A DNA stretch of 64,000 bases from CAVQRC01 sp963715045. Lineage in GTDB: Bacteria; Planctomycetota; Planctomycetia; Pirellulales; Lacipirellulaceae. The notes beneath the pieces are model-generated. The model did no database searches. It saw nothing but the letters and a program-made list of their open reading frames with translations, and was not told the DNA's origin. Location: positions 248,001 through 312,000 of the forward strand of contig CAVQRC010000006.1 of NCBI GenBank assembly GCA_963715045.1, written 5' to 3'. Shown here piece after piece: positions 33,065 through 41,909 of the stretch (the stretch's first letter is position 1; each line of letters begins with the position of its first letter). A program made the position numbers and the translations under genes.

Positions 33065-33166
33065 GCACAAACCCACAAACCCACAAACCTACAAACCTAC
33101 CCTACAGTGAACTTACAGAACCTACAAACCTACAGTGAACCTACAAACCTACAAACCTACAAACCC
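33065..33166. repeat. CCTACAAA tandem repeat
   Basis: Ten or more units of AACCTACA/AACCCACA, interrupted by CAGTGAAC. The array runs into the 3' end of the DUF4105 lipoprotein gene on the minus strand, whose last residues and stop it encodes. Confidence 0.8.
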
Positions 33167-34031
33167 GCCTCTCCGCCACCCGTTGCGCGAGCATCGCCCG
33201 GAGTTTCTCCGAGAAATGCGGATCGTCCTTGAGCCTGGCCGCCAGCGGGTTGATGTAGGCAAGCTGCTTCGTTTCGGCGAACGTTCCGTGTCGCTCGATG
33301 AGATCGAGGTCGTAGGCCAGGCGGTCGGAATGCCCGGGCAGCAAGACCCGATAATCATACCGCACTCGTCCTGGTCGAAGTCGGTTGATGTGCCGAACGA
33401 TATTGATCGTGCAGTTGTTGGTGATCGTGTTGTAGAACTCTGGCGCGCGTGCAAGCTGATTCGCCCGCTCGAGAACGTCGACGAACAAGTCGCGGGCCTG
33501 ATCGGGCGTCGCGGTTGAAGGATACAGGTAGACGTCTTCTCCGCGATGGTTTACGCGAAGATTCAGGACATCGTTTTCATCGGCCACGACGTACATGAGT
33601 TCGTATTGGCGAGCGAAGCCTTTCCAGGCGGCGTAAGTCTCGCCATCCTCTTTGCGAACTTCCACGCTCACGGCGACATACTGCCAGTGGTCGGATGGAT
33701 CCTGGAAGCCGAAACAGAGCATCGTGTGGGCAATGGAAGGAGTGTCCTTGAAGGGCACGATCACGAAGTCGACGGTACGAATGTTCCGCAAGTCGTAGAC
33801 GCGGTCGTAGTGGCTGACGAGATAGGTTTCCGCTTCCAGATAGTGGCAATTGCGGACATTGCGGAGTTGTACGAGCGAACCTTGTGACTGGGCGGTGGCC
33901 AGGACCGCCTGGTCGGCGGACCAGCCGCGGGTATTCGAGGGTCGCGCCATCTTCTGCATCGTCCGGCATCCCGTCACCGCGACGGCAACCGTCAGAGTGA
34001 CCGCCAGCGGGATTCGAGCGAACGTCGACAT
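33141..34031 (-). CDS. DUF4105 (Lnb N-terminal-like) lipoprotein
   Basis: An exported protein of about 296 aa. MSTFARIPLAVTLTVAVAVTGC is a lipoprotein signal with Cys22 as the lipid site. The DUF4105 pattern is clear: a long beta-rich region with TVDFVIVPFKDTPSIAHTMLCFGF and the catalytic-like segment NTITNNCTINIVRHINRLRPGRV (NNCT...H). Members are predicted cysteine proteases or amidases of the envelope. Start 34031 is chosen to keep the signal peptide N-terminal; the open frame extends to 34115. The final FVGL and stop come from the CCTACAAA repeat, so the gene end has been reshaped by it. Confidence 0.82.
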   Translation of the reverse strand: MSTFARIPLAVTLTVAVAVTGCRTMQKMARPSNTRGWSADQAVLATAQSQGSLVQLRNVRNCHYLEAETYLVSHYDRVYDLRNIRTVDFVIVPFKDTPSIAHTMLCFGFQDPSDHWQYVAVSVEVRKEDGETYAAWKGFARQYELMYVVADENDVLNLRVNHRGEDVYLYPSTATPDQARDLFVDVLERANQLARAPEFYNTITNNCTINIVRHINRLRPGRVRYDYRVLLPGHSDRLAYDLDLIERHGTFAETKQLAYINPLAARLKDDPHFSEKLRAMLAQRVAERRVCRFVGL

Positions 34032-34177
34032 CGGGTGGAGCTGGGGCATGGACGCTGCCGGAGGAGACTTGGGCGCAGACGGTCGGCTTGTAGCACGGCC
34101 CGAAGAACGACTCAAGGGCAGCGGTTAGTCCTTAGTCATTCGAAGCTGGGCCGCTCCCGCGACTCAAACAAGCCCTT

Positions 34178-35314
34178 TCACGAACCCTCGGCCACGGGTC
34201 GCCGCGGCACGACGTTGCGTCCGCGGCGAATTCGTCGCTGGCCTCGACTGCGAAGCCCGACCACGCAGATCTCCCTGCCCGCTCGGGCGAGTTGCCGCGT
34301 CCGCACGTCGCGAAATCCCCAGCCTCGCACCCGTTCGACATACTGCGGAATCTCATCGACCAGTTTCCAGTCCGGAATCTTCAACGTCATCATCAGTCCC
34401 CGGAAGTGCACATCCGGGTGCGTGGCGATCGATTCGACGGTATCCAGCGTGTAAGACGGCGCGACATTCATATCGGTGAACAGCCATTCTTTGCCGGAAA
34501 ACACCCGCCGCCGGACGTCGCGGCCGCGCTTGCGGACGTGGGTGAAGCGGGGATGCTCGCGGACGGGGGCGGCGACCTCTGCCGGGTCGATTCCCAGAAC
34601 TTCGGCACCCAGATCGAGCAGAGCCAAGCTCGAACCGCCCGGGGCGCATCCGATTTCGACGCACCGATCGCCGGCACGCAGCGGTAAACGAGACCACCGC
34701 AACGCTTCGAGAAGCTTGCCGTAAGCCCGCGAAGGGGCCCGCTCGGGTACGGTGACTGGAAGCACACCGCCCGGCCACCGGTCGGTTACCCGCCGCACCT
34801 GATGCCAACCGACCCAGCAACTCTCCGGCGCGACCATGATGACATCCAGGACCAATCCGCCCAGTCGCGGAGCCGAGTCAGCCGGCTTCGCAGACCAGGA
34901 CGCGGCACCCACCGCACGAATGGCCGCGTCGAGTTCGCCAGCCAGGGGAGTCGGACCCGGCTCGTATCCCCGCTGGCCGGGAGCCATACGATCGGGCTCC
35001 CACACATGCAACTGCTCGATGCCGGGGACCTGTCGAACCGCAGGCAGCTCGCAAATCGCGGTAGCCAGATCCGCGAGGGTCGATCCGCGAACGTTGCCCA
35101 GGCAGCTGCCCTGGGTTCGCGCGAGGCAACTGCGGATCGGTAACAACTCGGCGGGCCGTTCCGCTCCCGAAAACCACTTCATCGTGACGAAGCCGGGTCG
35201 GGAAAACGCGAGCCGGCAGTCTCCCGCCGCCGCTGCGAACTCGCGGACCAACGCGTGTTCGGCACCGACTTGAGATGTCGCGAACAGAAAGTGAGGAGCT
35301 GGCTGGGTAGGCAA
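34178..35314 (-). CDS. RlmM-like SAM-dependent methyltransferase
   Basis: A 378-aa protein with an N-terminal THUMP-like part and an FtsJ-type Rossmann domain: CVEIGCAPGGSSLALLDLGAEVLGIDPAEV (about residues 238-267), TDMNVAPSYTL and MMTLKIPDWKLVDEIPQYV, which supply the Asp and Lys of the K-D-K-E set; the first Lys may be in SRAYGKLLEAL. This resembles RlmM (23S rRNA 2'-O-methylation). The start is a TTG that abuts a short tandem repeat, with no ribosome binding site seen, so the exact N-terminus is uncertain. The C-terminal tail is very basic. Confidence 0.78.
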   Translation of the reverse strand: MPTQPAPHFLFATSQVGAEHALVREFAAAAGDCRLAFSRPGFVTMKWFSGAERPAELLPIRSCLARTQGSCLGNVRGSTLADLATAICELPAVRQVPGIEQLHVWEPDRMAPGQRGYEPGPTPLAGELDAAIRAVGAASWSAKPADSAPRLGGLVLDVIMVAPESCWVGWHQVRRVTDRWPGGVLPVTVPERAPSRAYGKLLEALRWSRLPLRAGDRCVEIGCAPGGSSLALLDLGAEVLGIDPAEVAAPVREHPRFTHVRKRGRDVRRRVFSGKEWLFTDMNVAPSYTLDTVESIATHPDVHFRGLMMTLKIPDWKLVDEIPQYVERVRGWGFRDVRTRQLARAGREICVVGLRSRGQRRIRRGRNVVPRRPVAEGS

Positions 35315-35352
35315 ATGGGCAGATGGGCAGATGGGCGAATAGGCGAATGGGT
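35305..35352. repeat. GGGCAGAT/GGGCGAAT tandem repeat
   Basis: About five 8- to 9-base units lie across the start of the methyltransferase gene. Same family as 20.82 and 63.3-63.6 kb. Confidence 0.65.
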
Positions 35353-35515
35353 CTGTTCGCTAAGCTAGGGCACCGGGGGAGTTCGGACAACGCCTCGGCG
35401 TGTTGGGTTTGGCACGGGGGCGGATCGGCGTTGACGCCGGCGACCGTCGTTGGTAGTTACCCTACTGACGACTCGCATTCGTGGGAGGCTGGCCGCGCCC
35501 AAGGAGGGGCCCTTC

Positions 35516-36826
35516 GTGCCACGACTCAGCTTCATCATCGGGACACTTGCTGCCGTACTCGCGATTGCCTCTGGTTCGCAGGTGATTGCCCAGCGGGTCC
35601 AGTTTCCTGCGCCTGCTTATCCGGCGACGCAGCCGACCTACACGGGGCCGCCCACCACGTTTGCCCCCCAGGGTGGCGTTTCGGTGCCACCACCCTCAGG
35701 CACGCTTCCGTATTCCTCTGCCGAACCCGGCTACGGCGCGAACGTCACGTCACCGCCGGTGTGGGATCCCTACGCGGCCGGGGGAGCGGTCGGCTCGCCG
35801 ACCACGACGCCCTTTGGTGCTGTGCCGCCGGCCACGACACCCTACGGCCAACCGCCAAATGCGTATGGCCAGCCGCCCGCCACCTACGGCCAACCGCCGA
35901 CCAATCCGTATCCGAGTTATCCCAGCCAGCCCAGCTCGCTGATGCCCGGCGGATCGCCCCTTCAGTGGCAACCAGGCAGCTACGCCTACGATGCCAACGG
36001 GTCGCAAATGCCGATGCAGCGGCTCATCCAGAACGTGGGCTTCGAAGTCACCTGGCTCCCCTGGGATATCGGCTCCAACGACCTCAAGAAACTCGGTATC
36101 ACGACGGCCGAAATCTGGGTCACCGCCGCGATTCCGATCTTTTACAACACGGAAACGCCGCTCCGAGTGACGCCGGGATTCGCGGTCAATTGGGTTCAAA
36201 GCCCGACGCCGCCGGTCGACAGTCCCTATCCCTATCTGCTGCCCAGTCGCCTGTACGATGCGTATCTGGACGGCGCCTGGGAGCCGCGGCTTACCGAGTG
36301 GCTGTCCGCCGACCTGGGCGTCCGCGTCGGCGTGTATTCCGACATGGATCGCGTGACCAGCGAGTCGATCCGCTACATGGGTCGCGGACTCGGAGTGCTG
36401 TCGTTTACGCCGACGATCAAGGTCGCCCTCGGCGTGTGGTACCTCGATCGGCTGGACGTCAAACTGCTCCCGGCCGGTGGCGTGATCTACACACCCAATC
36501 CGGATGTGAACTACCGGATCCTGTTCCCCAACCCGAAGTTGGCCCGCCGCTTTACGACCGTGGGGACGACCGAGTGGTGGTGGTACTTTGGCGGTGAGTA
36601 CGGCGGGGGCACGTGGACCGCGACGCTCCCGGGCGGTTCTCCAGATCAATTTGATTACAACGACTTACGGGCTTATTTCGGCCTGGAGTGGATAGGGCAA
36701 GCCGGTTTCCGCGGCCATGTCGAACTCGGCTATGTCTGGGACCGAGAGGTCTTGTTCCGGCGGCGAGAGCCTCACTCGTTCAAACCGGACGACACGATCA
36801 TGCTCCGAGGCGGGATCGATTACTGA
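35516..36826 (+). CDS. Outer-membrane beta-barrel protein with Pro/Gln-rich linker
   Basis: A 436-aa exported protein. It starts at GTG 35516, which has AAGGAGG eight bases upstream, giving the signal peptide VPRLSFIIGTLAAVLAIASGSQVIAQ. Residues 30-140 are low-complexity with repeats such as YGQPPNAYGQPPATYGQPP. The last 270 residues form a barrel-like domain with many aromatic residues (RGLGVLSFTPTIKVALGVWYLDR...VELGYVWDREVLFRR), probably the planctomycete DUF6268 type. Its neighbour at 36870 is a paralogue. Function is unknown; transport or surface structure is possible. Confidence 0.8.
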   Translation: MPRLSFIIGTLAAVLAIASGSQVIAQRVQFPAPAYPATQPTYTGPPTTFAPQGGVSVPPPSGTLPYSSAEPGYGANVTSPPVWDPYAAGGAVGSPTTTPFGAVPPATTPYGQPPNAYGQPPATYGQPPTNPYPSYPSQPSSLMPGGSPLQWQPGSYAYDANGSQMPMQRLIQNVGFEVTWLPWDIGSNDLKKLGITTAEIWVTAAIPIFYNTETPLRVTPGFAVNWVQSPTPPVDSPYPYLLPSRLYDAYLDGAWEPRLTEWLSADLGVRVGVYSDMDRVTSESIRYMGRGLGVLSFTPTIKVALGVWYLDRLDVKLLPAGGVIYTPNPDVNYRILFPNPKLARRFTTVGTTEWWWYFGGEYGGGTWTATLPGGSPDQFDYNDLRAYFGLEWIGQAGFRGHVELGYVWDREVLFRRREPHSFKPDDTIMLRGGIDY

Positions 36827-36869
36827 TCGTCACGCCGCAATCGCTACTTTGACCTCAGGTAAATGCCCG

Positions 36870-38021
36870 GTGCCGCGTCTCGGTCTTCTCGCTGCCGTCT
36901 CCGCCGTCATGGCTTTGCGTTTCGCTGCCATGGCGTCTGGTGGTGATTACGCCGTCGATCCGTTTCTCGCGCGTGAGCAACACTGGGGTGGCCAACGCGT
37001 CGCGGCACAAGTCGGCTGGTTGCCCGCCACGAACGCGGTGCCGGCGATGACGCCACCTCCCGCTGCCGCGGGAGGGATGACGCCCTTCACGACCGTGTAC
37101 CCCAACGCCGCGACCGTTGACCCGGCTGTCCGCCTCGCCTCGCAGTCGCAGCCGCAGTATCTCTCGCAGCCGCTGACGCAAGACAACGTCCTGATCGATG
37201 AGTCCGCACAACCGCCCCGCGGACCTCCTCCCGGGACCCGCCCCGGATTGTTCCAGAAGTTCTATTTCACCGGCACCTGGCTGGCCCAGACGGAGCAGGA
37301 CGACCTGGGACAAGCTGACCTCGACGCCAGCATCGTGCTCGGCCTGCCGTTTCCGCAACGCGAGACACCGCTGCTGATCACGCCCCGCTTTGGCACGCAC
37401 TATCTGGATGGGCCCGTCACGCCCGACCTGCCGCCGCGGGTCTACGACGCCTCGATCGAATGGCGGCATATGCGGAAGATCAATGAAGCCTGGTCGATGG
37501 ATGTCGCCGTCACGACCGGTTACTACAGCGACTTCGAGTCCGGCAACGGCGACGCGTTTCGCATCACGGGCCGCGGGCTGGGCGTCTACGAATGGTCGCC
37601 CACGACCAAGGTGATTCTCGGCGTCGTGTACTTGAATCGGGCGGGTGCTTCGGTCCTTCCGGCCGCCGGCCTATTCATCAATCCGAATGAAAGCACCAAA
37701 CTCGAACTCCTCTTTCCGCGACCCCGGGTCGCCTGGCGGCTCGAACCCTTCAGTACGCCAGGAGTCGACGAACGATGGCTGTATGTGGCGGGTGAGTTCG
37801 GCGGCGGGGTCTGGGCGATCCAGGATCCTGACGGCGCTGACGACGTCGTGACGATCAACGATTACCGCCTGTTGCTGGGCATCGAGCGAAAAGTACCCGG
37901 TGGGCTGGGGCATCGCTTCGAAGTCGGCTACGTTTTCGGGCGGGAAGTCGAGTTCGATTCCGCGACGCCCGACTACGACCCCAGCGATACGGTCCTGCTG
38001 CGGTATGGGATCGTGTACTGA
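36870..38021 (+). CDS. Outer-membrane beta-barrel protein, paralogue of the preceding gene
   Basis: A 383-aa exported protein 43 bp after its paralogue. The GTG at 36870 begins VPRLGLLAAVSAVMALRFAAMASG, matching the GTG-Pro-Arg-Leu start of the first gene. The barrel domains share the same landmarks: QTEQDDLGQADLDASIVLGLPFPQRETPLLITPRFG, GRGLGVYEWSPTTKVILGVVYLNR and HRFEVGYVFGREVEFDS. The proline-rich linker is shorter and different. Tandem duplication followed by linker divergence is the simplest history. Confidence 0.78.
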   Translation: MPRLGLLAAVSAVMALRFAAMASGGDYAVDPFLAREQHWGGQRVAAQVGWLPATNAVPAMTPPPAAAGGMTPFTTVYPNAATVDPAVRLASQSQPQYLSQPLTQDNVLIDESAQPPRGPPPGTRPGLFQKFYFTGTWLAQTEQDDLGQADLDASIVLGLPFPQRETPLLITPRFGTHYLDGPVTPDLPPRVYDASIEWRHMRKINEAWSMDVAVTTGYYSDFESGNGDAFRITGRGLGVYEWSPTTKVILGVVYLNRAGASVLPAAGLFINPNESTKLELLFPRPRVAWRLEPFSTPGVDERWLYVAGEFGGGVWAIQDPDGADDVVTINDYRLLLGIERKVPGGLGHRFEVGYVFGREVEFDSATPDYDPSDTVLLRYGIVY

Positions 38022-38117
38022 TCCCCCTCATCCCCAGCTGGGGGCTCCAATTTGGCGGCACGAGGGGATATGCTGGCAATATTGACGATCAAGCCAGACC
38101 CCGAGCCAGAAAACGCC

Positions 38118-38495
38118 ATGGGCCGTACCGCGTCGAACGTCCTCAGGACGCCGCTTCAAGTGTGTTCCACCGATCCTGTCACCGGCTTCTATCGGGACGG
38201 TTGCTGCAATACGGGGCCCGGCGATGTAGGGCTGCACACGGTGTGTGCCGTGATGACCGCCGACTTCCTCGCCTTCAGCCGCGCCCGCGGCAACGACCTT
38301 TCGACGCCCAACCCGATGTACTCCTTCCCGGGTCTGCAGCCTGGCGATCGCTGGTGCCTGTGTGTCGAGCGATGGAAGGAGGCTCTCGAGTCAGGCATGC
38401 AGCCCGGCGTGGTCCTCGAAGCCACTCATATCTCCGCGCTCGAATTCGTCGATCTGGAAGATCTCCAGAAGAACGCCGTCGCTTCTTCTTCGTAG
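38118..38495 (+). CDS. DUF2237 family protein
   Basis: A 125-aa protein with the strongly conserved DUF2237 blocks VCSTDPVTGFYRDGCCNTGPGDVGLHTVCAVMTADFLAFS, GNDLSTPNPMYSFPGLQPGDRWCLC and RWKEALESGMQPGVVLEATH. The conserved Cys residues could bind a metal. No function is known for the family. ATG 38118 matches the usual start; longer in-frame starts exist upstream. Confidence 0.88.
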   Translation: MGRTASNVLRTPLQVCSTDPVTGFYRDGCCNTGPGDVGLHTVCAVMTADFLAFSRARGNDLSTPNPMYSFPGLQPGDRWCLCVERWKEALESGMQPGVVLEATHISALEFVDLEDLQKNAVASSS

Positions 38496-38535
38496 TTGTC
38501 TTACTGCTCGTCTCTTGTGAAGGGAACTCAAGGCC

Positions 38536-39543
38536 ATGAACAAGCTGCGTTTGGTCCCAGGCCTGTTGTTCGTGCTGGGCTGGGGAACGACTCTGGCCGC
38601 CGATGAAACCCCCGAGACGATCGGCAGAATTGAGAGATACGCGGCGGAGTTTGATGAACTGGTACCGCCAGACGCGCAGATCGAAGTGCTGGCGGGCGGT
38701 TTCGAATGGTCCGAGGGACCGGTCTGGATTCCGGGCGAGAATTGCCTTTTGTTCAGCGACATTCCGCATAACCGCATCAATCGGTTTAAGGAAGGGGAAG
38801 GGGTCTCGGTGTTCAAGGAACCGAGTGGCTACACGGGGGGGAAGAAGTTCACCGGCAGTGAGCCAGGCACGAATGGCCTGACGCTCGACGCCCAGGGGCG
38901 GCTGGTGATGTGTTGTCACGGGGATCGGGTGGTCCGTCGTCTCAACCAGGATGGAACGACTACCGACCTGGCAACGCACTACGATGGCAAGCGCTTCAAC
39001 AGCCCGAACGATCTGGTGTATCACTCTGGCGGTGACCTGTATTTCACCGATCCGCCATACGGGCTGCCCAACCGCTTTGACGATCCGGGGCGAGAACTCG
39101 ACTTCTGCGGAGTGTATCGACTCACGCCAGAGGGTGAGGTCGAATTGCTGACCAAGGTCATGACACGCCCCAACGGCATCGGGTTTTCACCGGACGAGAA
39201 AACGCTCTACGTTGCCCAGTCCGATCCTGAAGCACCCATCTGGCGGGCATTCGACGTCAGCCCGGACGGCAGCCTTGGCGCGCACCGGATTCTGTACGAT
39301 GCGGCCGCGATGCTCGCGAAGGCCCCGGGCTTGCCCGACGGCATGGCCGTGGACCAGGCGGGAAACCTCTGGGCGACCGGTCCCGGCGGGGTGCTTGTGT
39401 TCTCGCCTGCCGGAAAACTGCTGGGCCGCCTGTTTACGGGTGTGCATACCGCCAACTGTACCTTCGGGGACGATGGCCAGACGCTGTACATCACGGCCGA
39501 TATGTACCTGTGCCGCGTAAAGACCCTCGCCCGCGGCCAGTAG
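38536..39543 (+). CDS. SMP-30/gluconolactonase-like exported protein
   Basis: A 335-aa six-bladed propeller of the SMP-30/gluconolaconase/LRE family with a signal peptide (MNKLRLVPGLLFVLGWGTTLAA). Metal-site blocks are visible: GGFEWSEGPVWIPGENCLLFSDIPHNRI, RFNSPNDLVYHSGGDLYFTDPPYGLP, TRPNGIGFSPDEKTLYVAQSD and LPDGMAVDQAGNLWATG. It probably opens sugar lactones in the periplasm. An AAGGGA sequence lies upstream of the start. Confidence 0.9.
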   Translation: MNKLRLVPGLLFVLGWGTTLAADETPETIGRIERYAAEFDELVPPDAQIEVLAGGFEWSEGPVWIPGENCLLFSDIPHNRINRFKEGEGVSVFKEPSGYTGGKKFTGSEPGTNGLTLDAQGRLVMCCHGDRVVRRLNQDGTTTDLATHYDGKRFNSPNDLVYHSGGDLYFTDPPYGLPNRFDDPGRELDFCGVYRLTPEGEVELLTKVMTRPNGIGFSPDEKTLYVAQSDPEAPIWRAFDVSPDGSLGAHRILYDAAAMLAKAPGLPDGMAVDQAGNLWATGPGGVLVFSPAGKLLGRLFTGVHTANCTFGDDGQTLYITADMYLCRVKTLARGQ

Positions 39544-39557
39544 CGCGGAGCCTGCCC

Positions 39558-40475
39558 TCAGTCGCGCCACCTGAGCTGCGCGACAACCGGGAAGTGGTCG
39601 GACGGATAACGGCCCTGCTGGTGGTCGCGAACGATCGTGGCCGTCACCGTTTCTAAATCCGCCGAGTGCAGAATCCAGTCGATGCGTGGACCACCCGTTC
39701 GACCGCGGAACCCATTGAACGTCCCCTCTTGGGGCTCCCGCTCCGGATGCGTCGCCCGGTACGAGTCGACCAGGCCAGCCCCTTGGCCGTCGCTGTCGGT
39801 CAGTCGTTCGTAGGCCGCACTCTTGTCGTCGCAGTTGAAGTCGCCCGTCACGACGACGGCCGCATCCCCCCGGTGCTTCTCGATGAACGTGGCCAGCACC
39901 CCGGCCGACTCGGTCCGTGCCATGCGGCCGCGATGGTCGAAGTGCGTGTTCACGAACAGCAGCAACCGCTGGTTCGTACGGTCCCGGACTCGAATCCAGG
40001 ATGCCATCCGCGTCATGGAAGAGTCCCAACTCACGCTGCCAGGCTCATCCGTCCGTTCACTCAGCCAGAAATGGCCGCCCTCCACATATTCGAACCGCTC
40101 TTGCCGAAAGAACACGGCCGTGAATTCGCCCTGTTGCTTGCCATCGTCGCGACCCACGCCGTGAAAGCCAAAGCCGGCCAGCGATTCGCGGAGGTATTGC
40201 GCCTGGTGCGCGAGCACCTCCTGGGTCCCGAGAAGATCCGGCCCATATTGTTCAATCGTCGCGGTCACTAATTCCCGCCGGGCTTGCCAGCGATCTTCGC
40301 CGTCGCCTTCATTGTCGTAGCGGATATTGAACGACATCACGGTCATCGAAGGCGTGGCATCACCGGAGTCTTCTGCGGCGGCGGGGCGACAACTGCCCCA
40401 CACGGCGAACAGGGAACCAGCCAGCCAGCATGTGCAGTATCTTCTCGTCCGGGGCATCATGGGGAATCCGCGCAT
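39558..40475 (-). CDS. Endonuclease/exonuclease/phosphatase family exported protein
   Basis: A 305-aa protein with a signal peptide and the DNase I-like fold: MTVMSFNIRYDNEGDGEDRW (Asn of the active site), GTQEVLAHQ (catalytic Glu), VNTHFDHRGR, VVVTGDFNCDD, and the C-terminal RIDWILHS and SDHFPVVAQLRW (catalytic Asp-His). The set is complete, so it should be active as a phosphodiesterase or phosphatase; the substrate is unknown. Convergent with the SMP-30-like gene. Confidence 0.9.
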   Translation of the reverse strand: MRGFPMMPRTRRYCTCWLAGSLFAVWGSCRPAAAEDSGDATPSMTVMSFNIRYDNEGDGEDRWQARRELVTATIEQYGPDLLGTQEVLAHQAQYLRESLAGFGFHGVGRDDGKQQGEFTAVFFRQERFEYVEGGHFWLSERTDEPGSVSWDSSMTRMASWIRVRDRTNQRLLLFVNTHFDHRGRMARTESAGVLATFIEKHRGDAAVVVTGDFNCDDKSAAYERLTDSDGQGAGLVDSYRATHPEREPQEGTFNGFRGRTGGPRIDWILHSADLETVTATIVRDHQQGRYPSDHFPVVAQLRWRD

Positions 40476-40635
40476 CAGTGCCCTGAGGGAAGATGAGGCC
40501 TGAGAATCGAGGGAGGCTCACGAAAATTGGATCAACAGCCGAACCCGAATCGGGCTCAGCCAGCGAATCCCTTGCCGTGGGAGACGCTCCGCGAAGCTTC
40601 GGACAGTTACCTGGGGAAAGAAACTCCCCGGCGGG

Positions 40636-41025
40636 TCATTCGCCGCTTCGCTGCGTACCCTGCGCTTGGCGTAGTGCCCCGGGTACGAGCCGTTTCTGGA
40701 TGTCCGTTTCGAGCACCCCGAAGGCCTGTTCGTGGCGTTGAATCGACATGTTCAATGCGGCCAGCAGACGCTTGGCCGTGTAGTAATTGACGATCAGCCG
40801 CTGCGTCACGTGCATCGCGACCAGCGGTGCGCCGATCGGCTGCGGATTCAGCGCGAAGTCGATGATCAACTCTTCGGGGGTTCCCGTGACGCGGCAGAAG
40901 TTGGCGTAGGCCACCGAAGCCGAAGCGTCGTCGATCGTGATTTCGGGACGTTGCTGTTGCTGTTGCGGGGCCTGCTGCTTCTCGGGAGATGCGGCGGCGG
41001 GTTTTTCTTCGTGCTCTTTGGCCAT
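40636..41025 (-). CDS. DUF3467 domain protein
   Basis: A 129-aa protein with a glutamine-rich N-terminal part (EKQQAPQQQQQRPEITID) and the DUF3467 core ASVAYANFCRVTGTPEELIIDFALNPQPIGAPLVAMHVTQRLIVNYYTAKRLLAALNMSIQRHEQAFG. The start at 41025 has AGGAG upstream; the frame is open far beyond it. The tail ALRQAQGTQRSGE looks repeat-derived and is not part of the domain. Function is unknown. Confidence 0.85.
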   Translation of the reverse strand: MAKEHEEKPAAASPEKQQAPQQQQQRPEITIDDASASVAYANFCRVTGTPEELIIDFALNPQPIGAPLVAMHVTQRLIVNYYTAKRLLAALNMSIQRHEQAFGVLETDIQKRLVPGALRQAQGTQRSGE

Positions 41026-41325
41026 GCTGAACTCCTGAAATTGAGGTCGTGAGTATCGAGGATTTCCGTAATGTGGCTCGCCGCCACGGCAATCGGTTGA
41101 GATTCGTAACGGTGGATCAACAGAAAGTTCCATCAACATACGGGACGAGTCGCCCGGCGACCAGGACCTTGCCGTGACCCTCGGCGGTGCCACGACGCCG
41201 TGGTTCCTTTCGACGTATACTCGGGAATCTTGCGCGTTCCTGCAGCAAGGTCGGGAGGGCTGTGAATTCACCCTGTTTTCGACACCTGATCCGTACGGAG
41301 GCGGTTTGGGGTGGTACACCGACAC
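41026..41325. other. Intergenic stretch between DUF3467 and the RF-like gene
   Basis: About 300 bp with no convincing gene, repeat or hairpin; it must contain the divergent promoters of its two neighbours. Confidence 0.4.
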
Positions 41326-41838
41326 ATGCACGATCATCCGGCCTGTTTGAGCGAGGAGGCGTTGCTGACCAACTGCAGGATCTGGCGGGGACGCCGTTCG
41401 GGTCCCGGGGGGCAACACCGCAATAAAGTCGAGACGGCGATCGTCATCGAGCACCTGCCTTCCGGTGTGCGGGCCGAAGCGACCGAGCGGCGGAGCCAGG
41501 TAGCCAACCTTCGGGTGGCCATTCAACGACTGCGAACCAGGCTTGCTGTCACGGTGCGGCAACCCGTCGCCGACAATCCACCGCTGGCTCCCAGTACGTT
41601 GTGGCAGGATCGGCTGGCAGGGCAGCGGATCCTGATTGGAAGCAATCACATCGACTTTCCCGCGCTGCTCGCCGAAGCGCTCGACACCGTGTTCGATCGC
41701 GACGATGACCTCACTGCGGCGGCCGCGTTCTTGAGAACCAGCCCGTCGCAACTGCTGAAATTTCTGAAACGCGAGCCGGCCGCGGTGTCGGCTCTCAATG
41801 ACCGTCGCCGCAATCGGGATGAGCATCCACTCAAGTGA
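41326..41838 (+). CDS. Release-factor-like protein with GGQ motif
   Basis: A 170-aa protein with the peptidyl-tRNA hydrolysis motif GGQ at about residues 28-30 (RGRRSGPGGQHRNKVETAIVIEH) and the following PSGVRAEATERRSQVANLRVAIQRLR helix, as in ArfB/PrfH-type factors. The C-terminal half (LTAAAAFLRTSPSQLLKFLKREPAAVSALNDRRR) is a planctomycete-type extension; there is no codon-recognition domain. It probably frees stalled ribosomes. A GTG five codons upstream is an alternative start. The next gene follows after 71 bp. Confidence 0.82.
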   Translation: MHDHPACLSEEALLTNCRIWRGRRSGPGGQHRNKVETAIVIEHLPSGVRAEATERRSQVANLRVAIQRLRTRLAVTVRQPVADNPPLAPSTLWQDRLAGQRILIGSNHIDFPALLAEALDTVFDRDDDLTAAAAFLRTSPSQLLKFLKREPAAVSALNDRRRNRDEHPLK

Positions 41839-41909
41839 GAGGCAGACGCACTCCCGGTCGCGTCGGGGCCGGGGTACCCGCCAGGATTCGCCAACCATAC
41901 AATCGTCGC

